Source: Falsihalocynthiibacter arcticus
GTDB lineage: Bacteria; Pseudomonadota; Alphaproteobacteria; Rhodobacterales; Rhodobacteraceae
Assembly: GCF_000812665.2 (NCBI RefSeq)
Contig: NZ_CP014327.1
Location: 2,323,501-2,387,500 of the forward strand
DNA: 64,000 nt
Reading direction: 5' to 3'
Both the position numbers and the translations under genes were made by a program. This document shows positions 36,207 to 45,870 of the stretch, piece after piece; positions within the stretch are counted from its first letter, which is position 1; each line of letters begins with the position of its first letter. Below the pieces are notes generated by a model. It was given only the letters and a program-made list of their open reading frames with translations, searched no databases and was not told where the DNA came from.

Positions 36207-36545
36207 ATGCAAAAAACCACTGTTCAAAGATTCGGGCAAGTTATTGGCCTGAAATCAACCTGTATTCAGGCGTATAGGGATTTACACGATGGCTCGGGTG
36301 TGCGGGATTTATTGACTGCAGCCAATATCCGAAATTTCAATATATTTCTGACTGAGATGCCGGACGGTAAAACCTACGAGTTCGCTTTTTATGAATATGT
36401 CGGCGATAATTACGATGAGGATATGGCCCGACTTGCTGTTGACCCCCGCAACCAAGAATGGTTGAAAATATGTGATCCGATGCAATTTCCGTTACCTGGT
36501 GAAGACAGTTGGCGCCAAATGGAAAACGTATTTTACAACCCCTGA
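36207..36545 (+). CDS. Sugar mutarotase, L-rhamnose mutarotase family
   Basis: This small 112-residue ferredoxin-like protein belongs to the RhaM/FucU-like family (COG3254). Typical segments are QRFGQVIGLKSTCIQAYRDL at the start, LLTAANIRNFNIFLTEMPDG in the middle (the 'i.nysif' motif) and a C-terminal W-rich part (NQEWLKICDPMQFPLPGED). It speeds anomer exchange so the dehydrogenase gets the right form. It is the last recognisable gene of the sugar operon. Confidence 0.9.
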   Translation: MQKTTVQRFGQVIGLKSTCIQAYRDLHDGSGVRDLLTAANIRNFNIFLTEMPDGKTYEFAFYEYVGDNYDEDMARLAVDPRNQEWLKICDPMQFPLPGEDSWRQMENVFYNP

Positions 36546-36580
36546 ACGTGCCGTGAGAATTATAGGAGGAACAATTTAAT

Positions 36581-36721
36581 ATGGAAACCGGCAAGCCATA
36601 TTCTCTAGAAAGTTCTTTACTAAACCCAAGCAACTGGACGGCCGTCGCTATACATTGTATGCGTCTGTACCGCCGTTTAGTGGTCGTGTCGCGCAAATAT
36701 TCCAGCCTTCCAACTTATTGA
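36581..36721 (+). CDS. Small or truncated open frame after the mutarotase
   Basis: A 46-codon frame begins METGKPYSLESSLLNPSNWT and is preceded by AGGAGGAACAATTTAAT, the best ribosome-binding site in the region. It follows the mutarotase by 35 bases in the same direction. The first 20 residues look like a normal protein start, while the rest is basic and unstructured. It is most likely the beginning of a lost downstream operon gene whose remainder was deleted. I do not recognise the family. Confidence 0.4.
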   Translation: METGKPYSLESSLLNPSNWTAVAIHCMRLYRRLVVVSRKYSSLPTY

Positions 36722-37287
36722 TATACTGGAATATGTCTCCTTCACGGTAGATATTGCTCGAAATAGGTAGGAACTAAACTGCGGCAGGTTCAATTAAAGA
36801 CGGCTTTAGCTTTAAGAATAAACGCTTAGGTCCCACATACTATTTAGCAAACGAAATGGCTGTAAACTGGGACGGCGCACTTATTGCGAATTGGTCGAAA
36901 ACACCCTTTTGCCTAACTCGAGTATTACAGTGACGTCACCGTTCAATCTGAGTTCCCGCAAGCAACGCAAACTATGTTGACTTTGCCAAAGATTGATCAT
37001 GATAATAGAGGGGCACGCGATCAAGTTTCTGTAAATAATAAGGCTACACATTTTGCTACACATAGGTCTTGAGGTGATCCTTTTAACCTATTGTTTTGTA
37101 TGGAGTAATATAGATTTTAGTGACGTAAGCGGCTGACTGCTCCTCCGCCAGAAATCTTCCTTTAATTTTCAACTAACTATATGAAAAAAAGGGATTTTTG
37201 CATTTTTGCATACACGAAAACCTATTTGAAGCGCCAATTGCTGCACAAATTCTTGTAGAAACCGGGCGGCCCTGATAGTCACGTGCA
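36722..37287. other. Decayed region between sugar operon and integrase fragment
   Basis: The 565 bases are AT-rich. A plus-strand frame at 36778-36933 reads AGSIKDGFSFKNKRLGPTYY and looks protein-like but has no start codon and matches nothing I know. Nothing else can be supported here. Confidence 0.35.
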
Positions 37288-37782
37288 ATGAAGCTGATCC
37301 TGCGCAACACCACCTATTATATCCGAAAACGCGTTCCGCAGCGGTTCTCGTCCGTAGAGCCTCGCCAAACAGTCTGGGTGAGCTTGCACACAGATTCAGA
37401 AAAAATTGCCTCGACAAAGGCTTCGGCCGCGTGGGCGGAGATGATCGAAGCTTGGGAAGTAAGGTTGGCTGGGCATTCGGAGGATGCCGAGCGGCGATTT
37501 GAGTCCGCGAGTGAACTCGCTCAAGCCCGAACCCCTTCCTTTGGTGTTATCACTTATTGCGCAACGAAAATCGCCGAGCGCCTCATTAATCGAGACCAAA
37601 TGTCAAAATCATCAAGGCAACTTGTCTACGCCCATGAGAACGACGTTCCGGCAGAGTATCTGATCGGCTTTATCCTACAGATCGGGGGAGATCCAATTCT
37701 TGATCTAAATAACAAAGAGGATTATGATGGCCGGAAAACAGCCAAACGCGTCATCAAGGAAAAGAAGGATATCGCGGCTTAA
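37288..37782 (+). pseudogene. N-terminal fragment of a tyrosine-type integrase (DUF6538 start)
   Basis: The frame starts MKLILRNTTYYIRKRVPQRF and SSVEPRQTVWVSLHTDSEKI, then KASAAWAEMIEAWEVRLAGH: the 'tyy.RkRvP.r...ve.r..v..SL.T.s...A...a...w' opening of phage/plasmid integrases of Rhodobacterales. After about codon 85 the similarity ends and the C-terminal part (ending GRKTAKRVIKEKKDIAA) seems to come from other DNA. The catalytic domain with the active Tyr is missing. Confidence 0.6.
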
Positions 37783-37904
37783 TACTCATTTTCCAGAAAC
37801 ACTGTCATTACCCGTGTCGCTGCGTCAGGGCCAACAGGGTTGCTTGAGCTTTCAGTCAAATCCCTATTGTAATAGCCTGTCTTTCAAATAATGCGTTGTC
37901 GGTC

Positions 37905-38080
37905 CTAAGTGACGATGTGAAAGTCACACTCGCCGTAGGGATCGTTGTCTGGAGTGGCGACGTCAAAAGCAGCGACATCGCTAATGATCTCGTGGACCGC
38001 ATGCGGCCCCAGGTCCATAACGCTCGGCGCGGCCACAATCGTGCCGCCTGATTGAAGTTTTCGAAAGCGTTCGCTCAAGT
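37905..38080 (-). pseudogene. DUF3768-like fragment
   Basis: The minus strand encodes FRKLQSGGTIVAAPSVMDLG then PHAVHEIISDVAAFDVATPD and NDPYGECDFHIVT before a stop at 37905. The run 'v...v..FD..TPDNDPYGE.DF' is the hallmark of DUF3768, a small protein family common on alphaproteobacterial plasmids. The usual second half (after DF) is missing, and no clear start codon was found. Confidence 0.5.
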
Positions 38081-38298
38081 CGCATATAGTTTGTTATTGG
38101 GATTTGACCAACAATTCAATTGAAGAGCTAATGCAGTTCATACCAATGAACGTCGCTGTGAGCGGCTAAGTATTTTTCCGACTTAGCCGGTGTCACCGCA
38201 GCAACTCGTGACAAAAGTATAGAAATGTCATAAGTGAGGGCCGATTGTGCTTCGATCCACACGGTCTAAGATTTTGTTTAAGCGTGAGAAACTCTGTT

Positions 38299-39258
38299 TT
38301 AAAGACTCTCTGGAGTAGCTTTGGCCGACGTTTTTGAATTCTCGACTTTAGCAACGATGGCTTCACTTACTTCGGTAAAAGCTTCGGTCAATTGCGTCAG
38401 GTGATCCCGTATGTTTGACTCTAGGGGGGTAAACAGGCCCCAGCTATATTTGATTTGAATGGCAAGAGGGCGGATAGAAATGCCTTGAACTGGTACGCCA
38501 AATGCAGTGACCGGGTCGCAGATCGCGATCCCGATGCCCGCGCTGGCCGCCATTACCGCATTCAGCGAAGAATTGGTCAAAATCTCTGCCTTCACGCGTA
38601 TATTATGATCCTGAAATGCGCGGTCGATCTGGTTGCGAACCCTGAAGCTATTGCCGACGGTTGCAAGGCGCGCGTCATTGAATGCTGAAAGTGGTAAGGG
38701 TTCACCAGTGTCATACACACTCCCCTTTTGAACGACGGCGACGAGTGATGATTCGAATTGCGCAAGACACTTGAGGCGCTCATGATCAACGGGAAATGCG
38801 GAAAACCCTAGGTCAGCCGTGCGTTGACGCATGGCATGGACGACCCGTTCGGCACTTGTGGTTTCGATATGCACCAGATCGGGCAGAACGTCGCTGAGAC
38901 GCGCCAAAATCGGAGACACAAGCCCCGCAGCCATCGTTGGAGTGGCAACAATATCGACGGCCGCAATGCGGTCATCACGTATCGCTTGGGCGCGGTCTTT
39001 CAGCTGATCAAGATTGGCCATAACCCGTCGGGATTCATCATAAAACTTCATACCCTGCTCGGTCGGGGAAATGACCGGCCCGTTACGTTGGAAAAGGTCG
39101 AATCCGACATACGCTTCTAAATCGCGCACCATGCGTGTTACCGCGGGTTGGCTGATGCCTAGAATTTTTGCAGCAGCCGTCATTGAACCGCTACTTACGA
39201 CGGCCACGAAAGCTTCCATCGCGCGAATATCGCGGAATTTACTATTCGATATTGACAT
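38299..39258 (-). CDS. LysR-family transcriptional regulator
   Basis: The protein is 319 residues. The winged helix is at about residues 12-70 (GSMTAAAKILGISQPAVTRM, then VRDLEAYVGFDLFQRNGPVI), and the effector domain begins near residue 97 (IAAVDIVATPTMAAGLVSPI). It is divergent from the AhpD/peptide-transporter operon, with about 100 bases to the first start codon at 39359. Its N-terminus resembles regulators of opine/amino-acid transport (OccR/NocR branch), which fits a nitrogenous or peptide-like signal. Confidence 0.9.
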   Translation of the reverse strand: MSISNSKFRDIRAMEAFVAVVSSGSMTAAAKILGISQPAVTRMVRDLEAYVGFDLFQRNGPVISPTEQGMKFYDESRRVMANLDQLKDRAQAIRDDRIAAVDIVATPTMAAGLVSPILARLSDVLPDLVHIETTSAERVVHAMRQRTADLGFSAFPVDHERLKCLAQFESSLVAVVQKGSVYDTGEPLPLSAFNDARLATVGNSFRVRNQIDRAFQDHNIRVKAEILTNSSLNAVMAASAGIGIAICDPVTAFGVPVQGISIRPLAIQIKYSWGLFTPLESNIRDHLTQLTEAFTEVSEAIVAKVENSKTSAKATPESL

Positions 39259-39358
39259 AATGAAAATCCCATTATTACACTGATGTATGCTTTGGCGCTT
39301 ACCATGCGCTCCTTGTATAGGTCTCGAACGGTTGCTTTGTCAGTCAGAAAGCGAATTG

Positions 39359-39826
39359 ATGTCACTTGAATCTCAATCTAACGAGTGGGCGCCGATTGAT
39401 CGTCCTGAGTCAGATCAGGATGCCGTCCGGGTTGAGTTTTTAACCGGCGTCGAAAAATGTCGTGCCTCTGTTTTGAGCGCAGAGCAGGATTTGGGATTGG
39501 ACGCGGCATTGCGGGCCGCATTGGCACAACGGATATGGCGCAAGACCGCCCCAAGTTTTGAGGGTTTCCCAAGCGATCAAGATGACGGTGACCTTGGGCG
39601 GATTTCTAAAGGCGACATGCCTGTGGATCAAAAACTCGCGGCCATTGTGGCCTTCACCGACCTGATCGCGATCAATCCTGGACAGGCCGGAAAAATTAAC
39701 CTGAAAACCCTGCGCAATGCGGGCCTGACAGAGCCTCAAATCGTGGCGCTTTGTGAACTTGTCGGGTTTGTTAGTCTCGACGTGCGCATCTCCTTTGGCC
39801 TGTCGCTCGTGAAAGACCTCACATGA
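39359..39826 (+). CDS. CMD/AhpD-fold protein without catalytic cysteines
   Basis: The product is 155 residues from the ATG at 39359; the longer frame runs into the promoter region. Its second half (MPVDQKLAAIVAFTDLIAIN, then TLRNAGLTEPQIVALCELVG) follows the helical pattern of carboxymuconolactone-decarboxylase-like proteins. The CxxC-x3-H motif of peroxidases is absent: only single Cys residues are seen. It overlaps by ATGA the AhpD-like gene that follows, so the two probably form a pair in which one subunit is inactive. Such pairs are common near peptide-type ABC genes in this group. Confidence 0.7.
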   Translation: MSLESQSNEWAPIDRPESDQDAVRVEFLTGVEKCRASVLSAEQDLGLDAALRAALAQRIWRKTAPSFEGFPSDQDDGDLGRISKGDMPVDQKLAAIVAFTDLIAINPGQAGKINLKTLRNAGLTEPQIVALCELVGFVSLDVRISFGLSLVKDLT

Positions 39827-40404
39827 TGGCACCGCCTCGGATCAAGGCGCGACCGTTGGACTGGACCCCTCATCTCCAGCCCGTCGTGATCGCAAGTGCC
39901 ACGCCCGAGCAACTCATTGCCATGCAGGTGACCCCTTCGGCGACCAAGGTTTCGAACTATGTGCGCACTTTGGTGCATGACCCTGAAAGCTATGTCGCGC
40001 GGACGACATTGTTTAATACGATCATGTATATTCAGGGTGGCCTGTCGCGGGCAGACCGTGAACTTGGCGCCCTTGGTGCGTCCCTTGTAAACGGGTGCAA
40101 ATACTGTACCTTTATTCATGCAGGTCGGCATGCGTCAGAATGTAAATCCTCTGATGTGATCTATTGGATTTGGACCGGAAACCGTGACAAGCTCTCACAA
40201 CGGGATGCCGCAATACTAGCCTTTGCTGAAGCGCTTTCGACCACCCCAATTTCGGCAACGGCGGATCATATAGAAGCTTTGCGCGCGGCGGGATTGTCAG
40301 CGAGTGAGATAAGCGACCTGATCCACGCGATTGCGATTTTTTGCTGGGCAAATCGCCTTATGCATCCGCTCGGATCAGCCACGTTGCAAAGCAAACAAAA
40401 ATGA
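39823..40404 (+). CDS. AhpD-family alkylhydroperoxidase-like protein
   Basis: The 193-residue protein carries the full AhpD redox motif in NGCKYCTFIHAGRH (about residues 89-102: Cys-x-x-Cys then His). It also has the preceding helix LSRADRELGALGASLVNGCK and the C-terminal AGLSASEISDLIHAIAIFCW. AhpD-type proteins reduce peroxides or serve as thiol-dependent catalysts in degradation. It forms a coupled pair with the gene at 39359 and precedes the ABC importer by 56 bases. Confidence 0.82.
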   Translation: MMAPPRIKARPLDWTPHLQPVVIASATPEQLIAMQVTPSATKVSNYVRTLVHDPESYVARTTLFNTIMYIQGGLSRADRELGALGASLVNGCKYCTFIHAGRHASECKSSDVIYWIWTGNRDKLSQRDAAILAFAEALSTTPISATADHIEALRAAGLSASEISDLIHAIAIFCWANRLMHPLGSATLQSKQK

Positions 40405-40460
40405 AGTGTCGTTGAAACTAGGAATGGGCTGAAAGGCCTTGCCTCAAAAGGAGAAACACA

Positions 40461-42020
40461 ATGAAGTTTTTACAGTTCAAAATGGGGGTCAGCGCGCTTG
40501 CCGTCAGCATGGCTCTTGCAAGCGGCGCTCTGGCGCAAGATCAGATTAATATCGGCGCCTTTGGGGCCGACGCAAACCAGCTTGACCCGCATCTTTCCGG
40601 CGGTGGGCAGGATCGCGCGCTGTTTGGCTATGTCTTCAACAGCCTAACACGCTTCCCTCCGGGTTCCATGGACCCCACAAAAATTGAACTCGACCTCGCG
40701 ACCTCGATTGAAGGTGATGACAGTGGCCTCGTCTGGACTGTGAAGTTGCGGGATGATGTGGATTTCCACGGTGGTTTTGGCAAGTTGACCGCAGATGATG
40801 TGATCTTCTCGCTTGATCGGGCGCGTAATCCAGAAACATCAGCCTTCGCTTCGTCCTTTGCGGCGATTGAGAAAATCGACAGGGTTGACGACCACACTAT
40901 CACCATCACCCTGAGCGAACGCGTCCCAACATTTGTCGGTATGCTGGCCAACCCTGCGGGCGGGTTTATCATTTCAAAGAAGGCTGTCGAAGAGCTTGGC
41001 GACGATCTGAAAGCGCCGATGGTTGGCACGGGTCCGTTCCAGTTTGAAAGCTATACGCCGAAGGTTCGCACCACTTTGATCGCGAATACAGACTATTTCC
41101 GTGGCGCTCCAAAAATTCAGAAAATCGACTATCGGTATATCCCGTCAGACAATGCGCGAGAACTCGCGTTTGCCGCAGGTGAGATCGATCTTTTCTACGG
41201 GCGACGAGAGCAAGATTGGGTCGAGCGGGTATCAGAACAATATAGTGATGATCTAGATGTGCTGATTTTTAGCCCCAGCCAGTCTCGGATGCTCCACCTC
41301 AACAAAACCGTCGCCCCCCTTGACGACATTCGTGTGCGCCAAGCGATTGCCCATGCCATCAACCGCGACGAGTTTCAGGCGTTGATCGGCCAAGACATCA
41401 CGAAACAATTGTTCTCTCCCGTCCCAAGCGGATTTTTGGGTCAGAGTGTTGACGTCGAACAATACGAATTCGATCTGGATAAGGCAAAACAGCTGCTAAC
41501 GGATGCGGGATACCCAGACGGCTTGACGTTAACGGTTCCAACAACCCAGATCGCCTCATTGAAGCTACCGTTTGAGTTGATCATGGAGCAGATGCGCCGT
41601 GCTGGCATTAATCTGGAGGTCGATTTTGTGGACCACCGTGCATGGCACGCGTTGATCCGTCAGGACGAAAGCCCGATGGTTATTTATGGCGCGGCACCTT
41701 TCCCCGAGGCGGATTCTTTCCTTTCGCCGTTTTATGCATCCACTTCAATCGTCGGCACGCCGACTGGGCAGACCAACTTCTCGCACTGCGATGTCGCCGA
41801 TGAAGAAATCGCGGCCGCCCGTGTTGCCGCGGACTCCGAGGTGCAGCTAAAAGCATGGGAAGAAGCACAGCAAAAGATCATGAAAGAGCTTTGCGTGGTG
41901 CCCCTGTTTGAGTTGGAACAAGTTTGGGCCAAACGAAAATCGTTGAACCTTGGCTATGAGTTGACAGGGACGCTAAACTTAGGCCCCCCTATCACAGAAG
42001 CGACTTACTTCAGTGAGTAA
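40461..42020 (+). CDS. ABC transporter substrate-binding protein, oligopeptide/dipeptide type
   Basis: The 519-residue family 5 binding protein has a Sec signal (ending SMALASGALAQDQ). The core is recognisable in LDPHLSGGGQDRALFGYVFN (about residue 39), DVDFHGGFGKLTADDVIFSL (about residue 97) and the hinge HLNKTVAPLDDIRVRQAIAH (about residue 278). Family members bind peptides, opines, nickel or glutathione-like compounds. It is preceded by AAAAGGAGAAACACA. Its end overlaps the permease start (GTG at 42013) by 8 bases. Confidence 0.92.
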   Translation: MKFLQFKMGVSALAVSMALASGALAQDQINIGAFGADANQLDPHLSGGGQDRALFGYVFNSLTRFPPGSMDPTKIELDLATSIEGDDSGLVWTVKLRDDVDFHGGFGKLTADDVIFSLDRARNPETSAFASSFAAIEKIDRVDDHTITITLSERVPTFVGMLANPAGGFIISKKAVEELGDDLKAPMVGTGPFQFESYTPKVRTTLIANTDYFRGAPKIQKIDYRYIPSDNARELAFAAGEIDLFYGRREQDWVERVSEQYSDDLDVLIFSPSQSRMLHLNKTVAPLDDIRVRQAIAHAINRDEFQALIGQDITKQLFSPVPSGFLGQSVDVEQYEFDLDKAKQLLTDAGYPDGLTLTVPTTQIASLKLPFELIMEQMRRAGINLEVDFVDHRAWHALIRQDESPMVIYGAAPFPEADSFLSPFYASTSIVGTPTGQTNFSHCDVADEEIAAARVAADSEVQLKAWEEAQQKIMKELCVVPLFELEQVWAKRKSLNLGYELTGTLNLGPPITEATYFSE

Positions 42021-42998
42021 AAGCACCGCATTGACAGAGTGGGCGGGGCGTTATCGCGCCCCGCTCTACATCCTAAAGCGGATATTGTCGGCAATCCCAA
42101 CTTTGCTGGCGGTCCTAACCGTTATTTTCTTTGCAATCCGCACCTTGCCGGGCGACCCCGCCTTGGCCATTCTTGGGGATACCGCGACGGATGCATCCAT
42201 CGCGGCGCTGCGGGAAAAGCTGGGATTGAACATGCCGATCTGGCGTCAATATCTGGACTTTCTGGGGGGCTATTGCATGGCGACCTCGGCTCTTCGCTGG
42301 TGTATGGTCGAAGCGTCCTTTCCGAATTACTCCGCGTGCTGCCGTACACACTTTCGCTGACTGTGTCATCGATCGTCATCGGGACGGTGATTGGTATTCC
42401 ATTGGGCATCGCCTCGGCCTTGCATCGCAACCGGTTCATCGATTACGCGACCCGCGTCTTTTCGTTGATCGGGTTCTCCTTTCCCGTATTTTATGCTGGG
42501 ATCATGCTCATCCTAATCTTTGCCGTCTGGCTGCCGTGGTTTCCTGTGATGAGTTCCTCCTTGGACGGATCATTCCTTGAGAAACTGCGCGGCCTTGTCC
42601 TCCCCGCGACGGCAGGTTCACTCGGGCTGATCGCGATGATTACGCGCGCCAGCCGCTCGTCTTTGCTGGATGTGATGGGCGACGATTATATCCGCACGGC
42701 CCGTGCAAAAGGCCTGACCGAACGCACGGTCCTGTATCGCCACGCGTTGCGCAATGCGCTGATCCCCGTGGTGACCGTGATTGGCCTGTATTTTGCGCTG
42801 ATTATCGGCAATTCGGTCCTTATCGAAACGGTTTTCACGCGCCCTGGCCTTGGGTCTTTGATCATCGGGTCGTTGGACAACAGGGACTATCCCATGGTTC
42901 AGGGGTTACTCGTGGCCTATGCCGCAATCGTTATCGTGACCAATATTCTGACGGATTTGACCTATTCGATTATCGATCCCCGTATTGGCCGAGCGTAA
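42013..42998 (+). pseudogene. ABC permease, DppB type, one apparent missing G
   Basis: The GTG at 42013 opens a DppB-type protein (ILKRILSAIPTLLAVLTVIF, AIRTLPGDPALAILGD). After YLDFLGG the frame is lost at the G6 run 42264-42269. With one more G it reads GLLHGDLGSSLVYGRSVLSE and continues to the normal C-terminus at 42998 (EAA loop YIRTARAKGLTERTVLYRHA, end LTYSIIDPRIGRA). The restored length is about 328 residues. All other genes of this importer are present, so I regard the gene as probably functional with a consensus error. Confidence 0.88.
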
Positions 42999-43011
42999 AG
43001 GGAGCAATGTC

Positions 43012-43878
43012 ATGAGCACTTTAAGCACCGCAACAGCCGATTTAACCCGCAGTTTCAGCCGCAACAAACTGTCTTGGGTCGGAGGCATTCTCTTTGTGAC
43101 GCTCTGCCTTTTGGCGATTTTCGCACCGATCATCGCGCCATATGGTCCGATTGATCAAAGCATCATGAACCGCAAGCTGCCACCCTCAATGGAGCATCTT
43201 TTCGGAACCGATACCTTCGGGCGCGATATGTTTTCGCGGGCCCTGTATGGGGCGCGTATCTCTTTGACTGTGGGCGTGGTCTCGGTGTTTTTCGGGATGA
43301 CAATCGGCAGCGTTCTGGGGGTGCTGGCGGGATATTACGGGCGTTGGGTTGATGCGCTAGTTATGCGCTCGATGGACGTTTTACTATCCTTCCCGACCCT
43401 TATCACGGGCATCGTTATTGTGGCGCTTCTTGGCCCGTCACTGACCAATGTTATTATTGCGATCACCTTCACCCTCATCCCGAAATTCGCGCGGATTGCA
43501 CGGGCACCGACACTTGCGGTTAAGGAGCGCGCTTATATCGAGGCCTGTCGCGCCATGGGGTTCTCGGACCTTAGGATCATCGTGTGTCACATAATCCCTA
43601 ACATTCTGACGGAAGTTCTGGTGATGGCGTCGCTCTGGACGGCCAATGCCATCATGATCGAGGCGGGATTTGCCTTTTTGGGTCTTGGCGTGCGGCCGCC
43701 GACACCGACATGGGGCGGTATGATCCGTGAAGGGTTTGAGCAAATTTTCCAAGCGCCATGGATGTCGATCTTTCCGGGTCTGTGTATCTTGCTGGCGGTG
43801 TTGTCTCTCAATCTGATCGGCGACGGGTTGCGCGATGCGCTTGATCCTCGCCTCAAGCAAATGAAGGATATGGAATGA
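43012..43878 (+). CDS. ABC permease, DppC type
   Basis: The protein is 288 residues from the ATG at 43012, after GGGAGCAATGTC. It has the OppC N-terminal segment (RSFSRNKLSWVGGILFVTLC), the motif HLFGTDTFGRDMFSRALYGA (about residues 61-80) and the EAA loop ERAYIEACRAMGFSDLRIIV (about residue 173). It pairs with the DppB-type permease upstream and overlaps the first ATPase gene by ATGA. Confidence 0.92.
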   Translation: MSTLSTATADLTRSFSRNKLSWVGGILFVTLCLLAIFAPIIAPYGPIDQSIMNRKLPPSMEHLFGTDTFGRDMFSRALYGARISLTVGVVSVFFGMTIGSVLGVLAGYYGRWVDALVMRSMDVLLSFPTLITGIVIVALLGPSLTNVIIAITFTLIPKFARIARAPTLAVKERAYIEACRAMGFSDLRIIVCHIIPNILTEVLVMASLWTANAIMIEAGFAFLGLGVRPPTPTWGGMIREGFEQIFQAPWMSIFPGLCILLAVLSLNLIGDGLRDALDPRLKQMKDME

Positions 43879-44849
43879 GCGACGCGGCCCTCTCTGTACG
43901 CAATCTGACCACCAGTTTTTACATCAATGGGGAATGGCATCCCGCGGTGCGCAACCTCTCGTTTGATTTGGCCCGCGACGAAACTTTGGCCATCGTTGGC
44001 GAAAGCGGGTCAGGTAAATCTGTGACGGTCATGTCGATCATGCGGTTATTGCCTGAGGTTGGTTCGCGCATTGAGGGCGACGTCGTGTTAGATGGGAAAA
44101 CCCTCACCGCAGACGCCACCGAAATGCAGAAACTGCGCGGCGATCGCATGGCAATGATTTTTCAAGAGCCTATGACCGCGCTTAACCCCGTTTTGCAAGT
44201 TGGTTTTCAGGTTGCAGAACCCCTGATTCAACACCGCGGTATGGCCCGTGCAGAGGCGATGGCCGAAGCTGTGCGCCTGCTTGAGCAGGTGGGCATCCCC
44301 TCGGCAAAGAGCCGTGCATTGGAATACCCGCATCAGTTTTCGGGGGGAATGCGGCAACGGGTGATGATTGCCATGGCCCTTGCGTGCGAGCCCGCTGTGC
44401 TTTTTGCGGACGAGCCGACCACGGCGCTCGATGTGACTATCCAAGCCCAAGTCCTGGGGCTTCTGGAAGACCTGCGCCATCAAAAAGGCATGGGGCTGTT
44501 GCTGATCACGCATTCCATGGGGGTTGTTGCCGCTATCGCGGATCGCGTGGCGGTCATGTATGCGGGGGCCATCGTCGAAACGGGGCCGGTCGAGAAGATA
44601 TTCGCGAACCCGATCCACCCCTATACAGAGGGCCTCCTCAAATCTATTCCGCGCCCTGATCGAGATATAGGCGAGATTTATTCCATCCCGGGAGCTGTTC
44701 CCGCATTGGATAAAATGCCCGCCGGATGCAGGTTTGCGCCGAGATGCGCCTTAAGTACGGAGCGCTGCAAAGTGGAAGACCCAGAATTGCAGATGGTGAC
44801 AGAAGGCCATGCCGCAGCTTGCTGGGTGCGAGCGGGGGGCACATCATGA
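43875..44849 (+). CDS. ABC ATPase, DppD type
   Basis: The 324-residue ATPase shows Walker [10 protein letters not shown] (about residues 39-47), Q-loop [13 protein letters not shown], signature [15 protein letters not shown], Walker [14 protein letters not shown] and switch His [10 protein letters not shown]. The C-terminal oligopeptide-transporter extension with a Cys cluster ([17 protein letters not shown], about residues 283-299) can bind an iron-sulfur cluster in the family. It overlaps the start of the second ATPase gene (44846). Confidence 0.93.
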   Translation: MSDAALSVRNLTTSFYINGEWHPAVRNLSFDLARDETLAIVGESGSGKSVTVMSIMRLLPEVGSRIEGDVVLDGKTLTADATEMQKLRGDRMAMIFQEPMTALNPVLQVGFQVAEPLIQHRGMARAEAMAEAVRLLEQVGIPSAKSRALEYPHQFSGGMRQRVMIAMALACEPAVLFADEPTTALDVTIQAQVLGLLEDLRHQKGMGLLLITHSMGVVAAIADRVAVMYAGAIVETGPVEKIFANPIHPYTEGLLKSIPRPDRDIGEIYSIPGAVPALDKMPAGCRFAPRCALSTERCKVEDPELQMVTEGHAAACWVRAGGTS

Positions 44850-45870
44850 GTATTCTAACCGTCACCAATCTGGTGAAACATTTTCATACCCGCGTCGGCG
44901 CTTTTGGCGGCAAACCTGTCACTGTGCGCGCGGTGGATGGGGTGTCGTTTCACGTGAATGCGGGCGAGGCTTTTGGCGTTGTCGGCGAATCTGGCTGCGG
45001 AAAATCTACGGTCGGGCGGGCGGTGTTGCATCTGATAAAACCCGATGCGGGCACGATCACGATGGACGGAGTTGATCTGGCGGATCTTCGGCCCTCGCAA
45101 TTGCGCGCGTTGCGGCCACGCATGCAGATGATCTTTCAAGATCCCTATTCCTCGCTGAATCCCAAGCAAAAAGTTGGCGCGGCGTTGGCCGAACCTATTC
45201 GGGTGCATGGCCGTGCAACGGGCGAGGCTGTGGATCAAGTGGTGGCCGCCCTTCTCGAAGAAGTGGGCTTGCCAACCGAAACTGCAGATCGCTACCCGCA
45301 TGAGTTTTCCGGTGGCCAGCGGCAAAGGATCGCGATTGCCCGTGCGTTGGCGCTTGATCCTGATTTGATCGTTGCGGATGAGGCCGTCAGTGCGCTTGAT
45401 GTATCCATTCAAGCGCAAGTTCTCAAACTGATGAAGGAGTTGATGGAACGTCGCGGCGTAGCGTTTTTGTTCATCTCACATGATCTGGGTGTTGTGCGCA
45501 CGTTTTGCAAACGGTTGGCTGTGATGTATCTGGGACGGGTCGTGGAAAGCGGCCCAGTTGGGGAAGCGTTTGATCTGCCTCTCCATCCCTATACGCATTC
45601 TCTGCGGGCGGCGTCGCCCATTCCCGATCCTTCGGCGCGCAAAGCCCTTGTCCGCCTGAGTGGAGAAATTCCTTCAGCGGCGTCCCCCCCACTGGATGCC
45701 ATTTTCACCCGAGATGCCCCTTCGCAACCGACCTTTGCAAAACTCAAGCTCCAGAAACGGTGGAACCTGTGCCGGGCCGGACCGTCGCGTGCCATCTCCA
45801 TGACTCAAAACAACAGGACGCAATGCGTGCGACCAAGATCAATGCAACTCAGGAGCTATTTTTCCCATGA
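44846..45870 (+). pseudogene. ABC ATPase, DppF type, one apparent missing C
   Basis: The protein starts [20 protein letters not shown] with Walker A GESGCGKST (about residues 52-60), signature FSGGQRQRIAIARAL, Walker B LIVADEAVSALDVS and switch His LFISHDLGVV. The frame drifts off at the C7 run 45684-45690. Adding one C restores the conserved ending GCHFHPRCPFATDLCKTQAP with its Cys cluster, then VPGRTVACHLHD and a stop at 45868-45870. That stop overlaps the next start codon as ATGA, which supports the correction. As read, the uncorrected frame would end at 45949 inside the isomerase gene. Confidence 0.88.
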
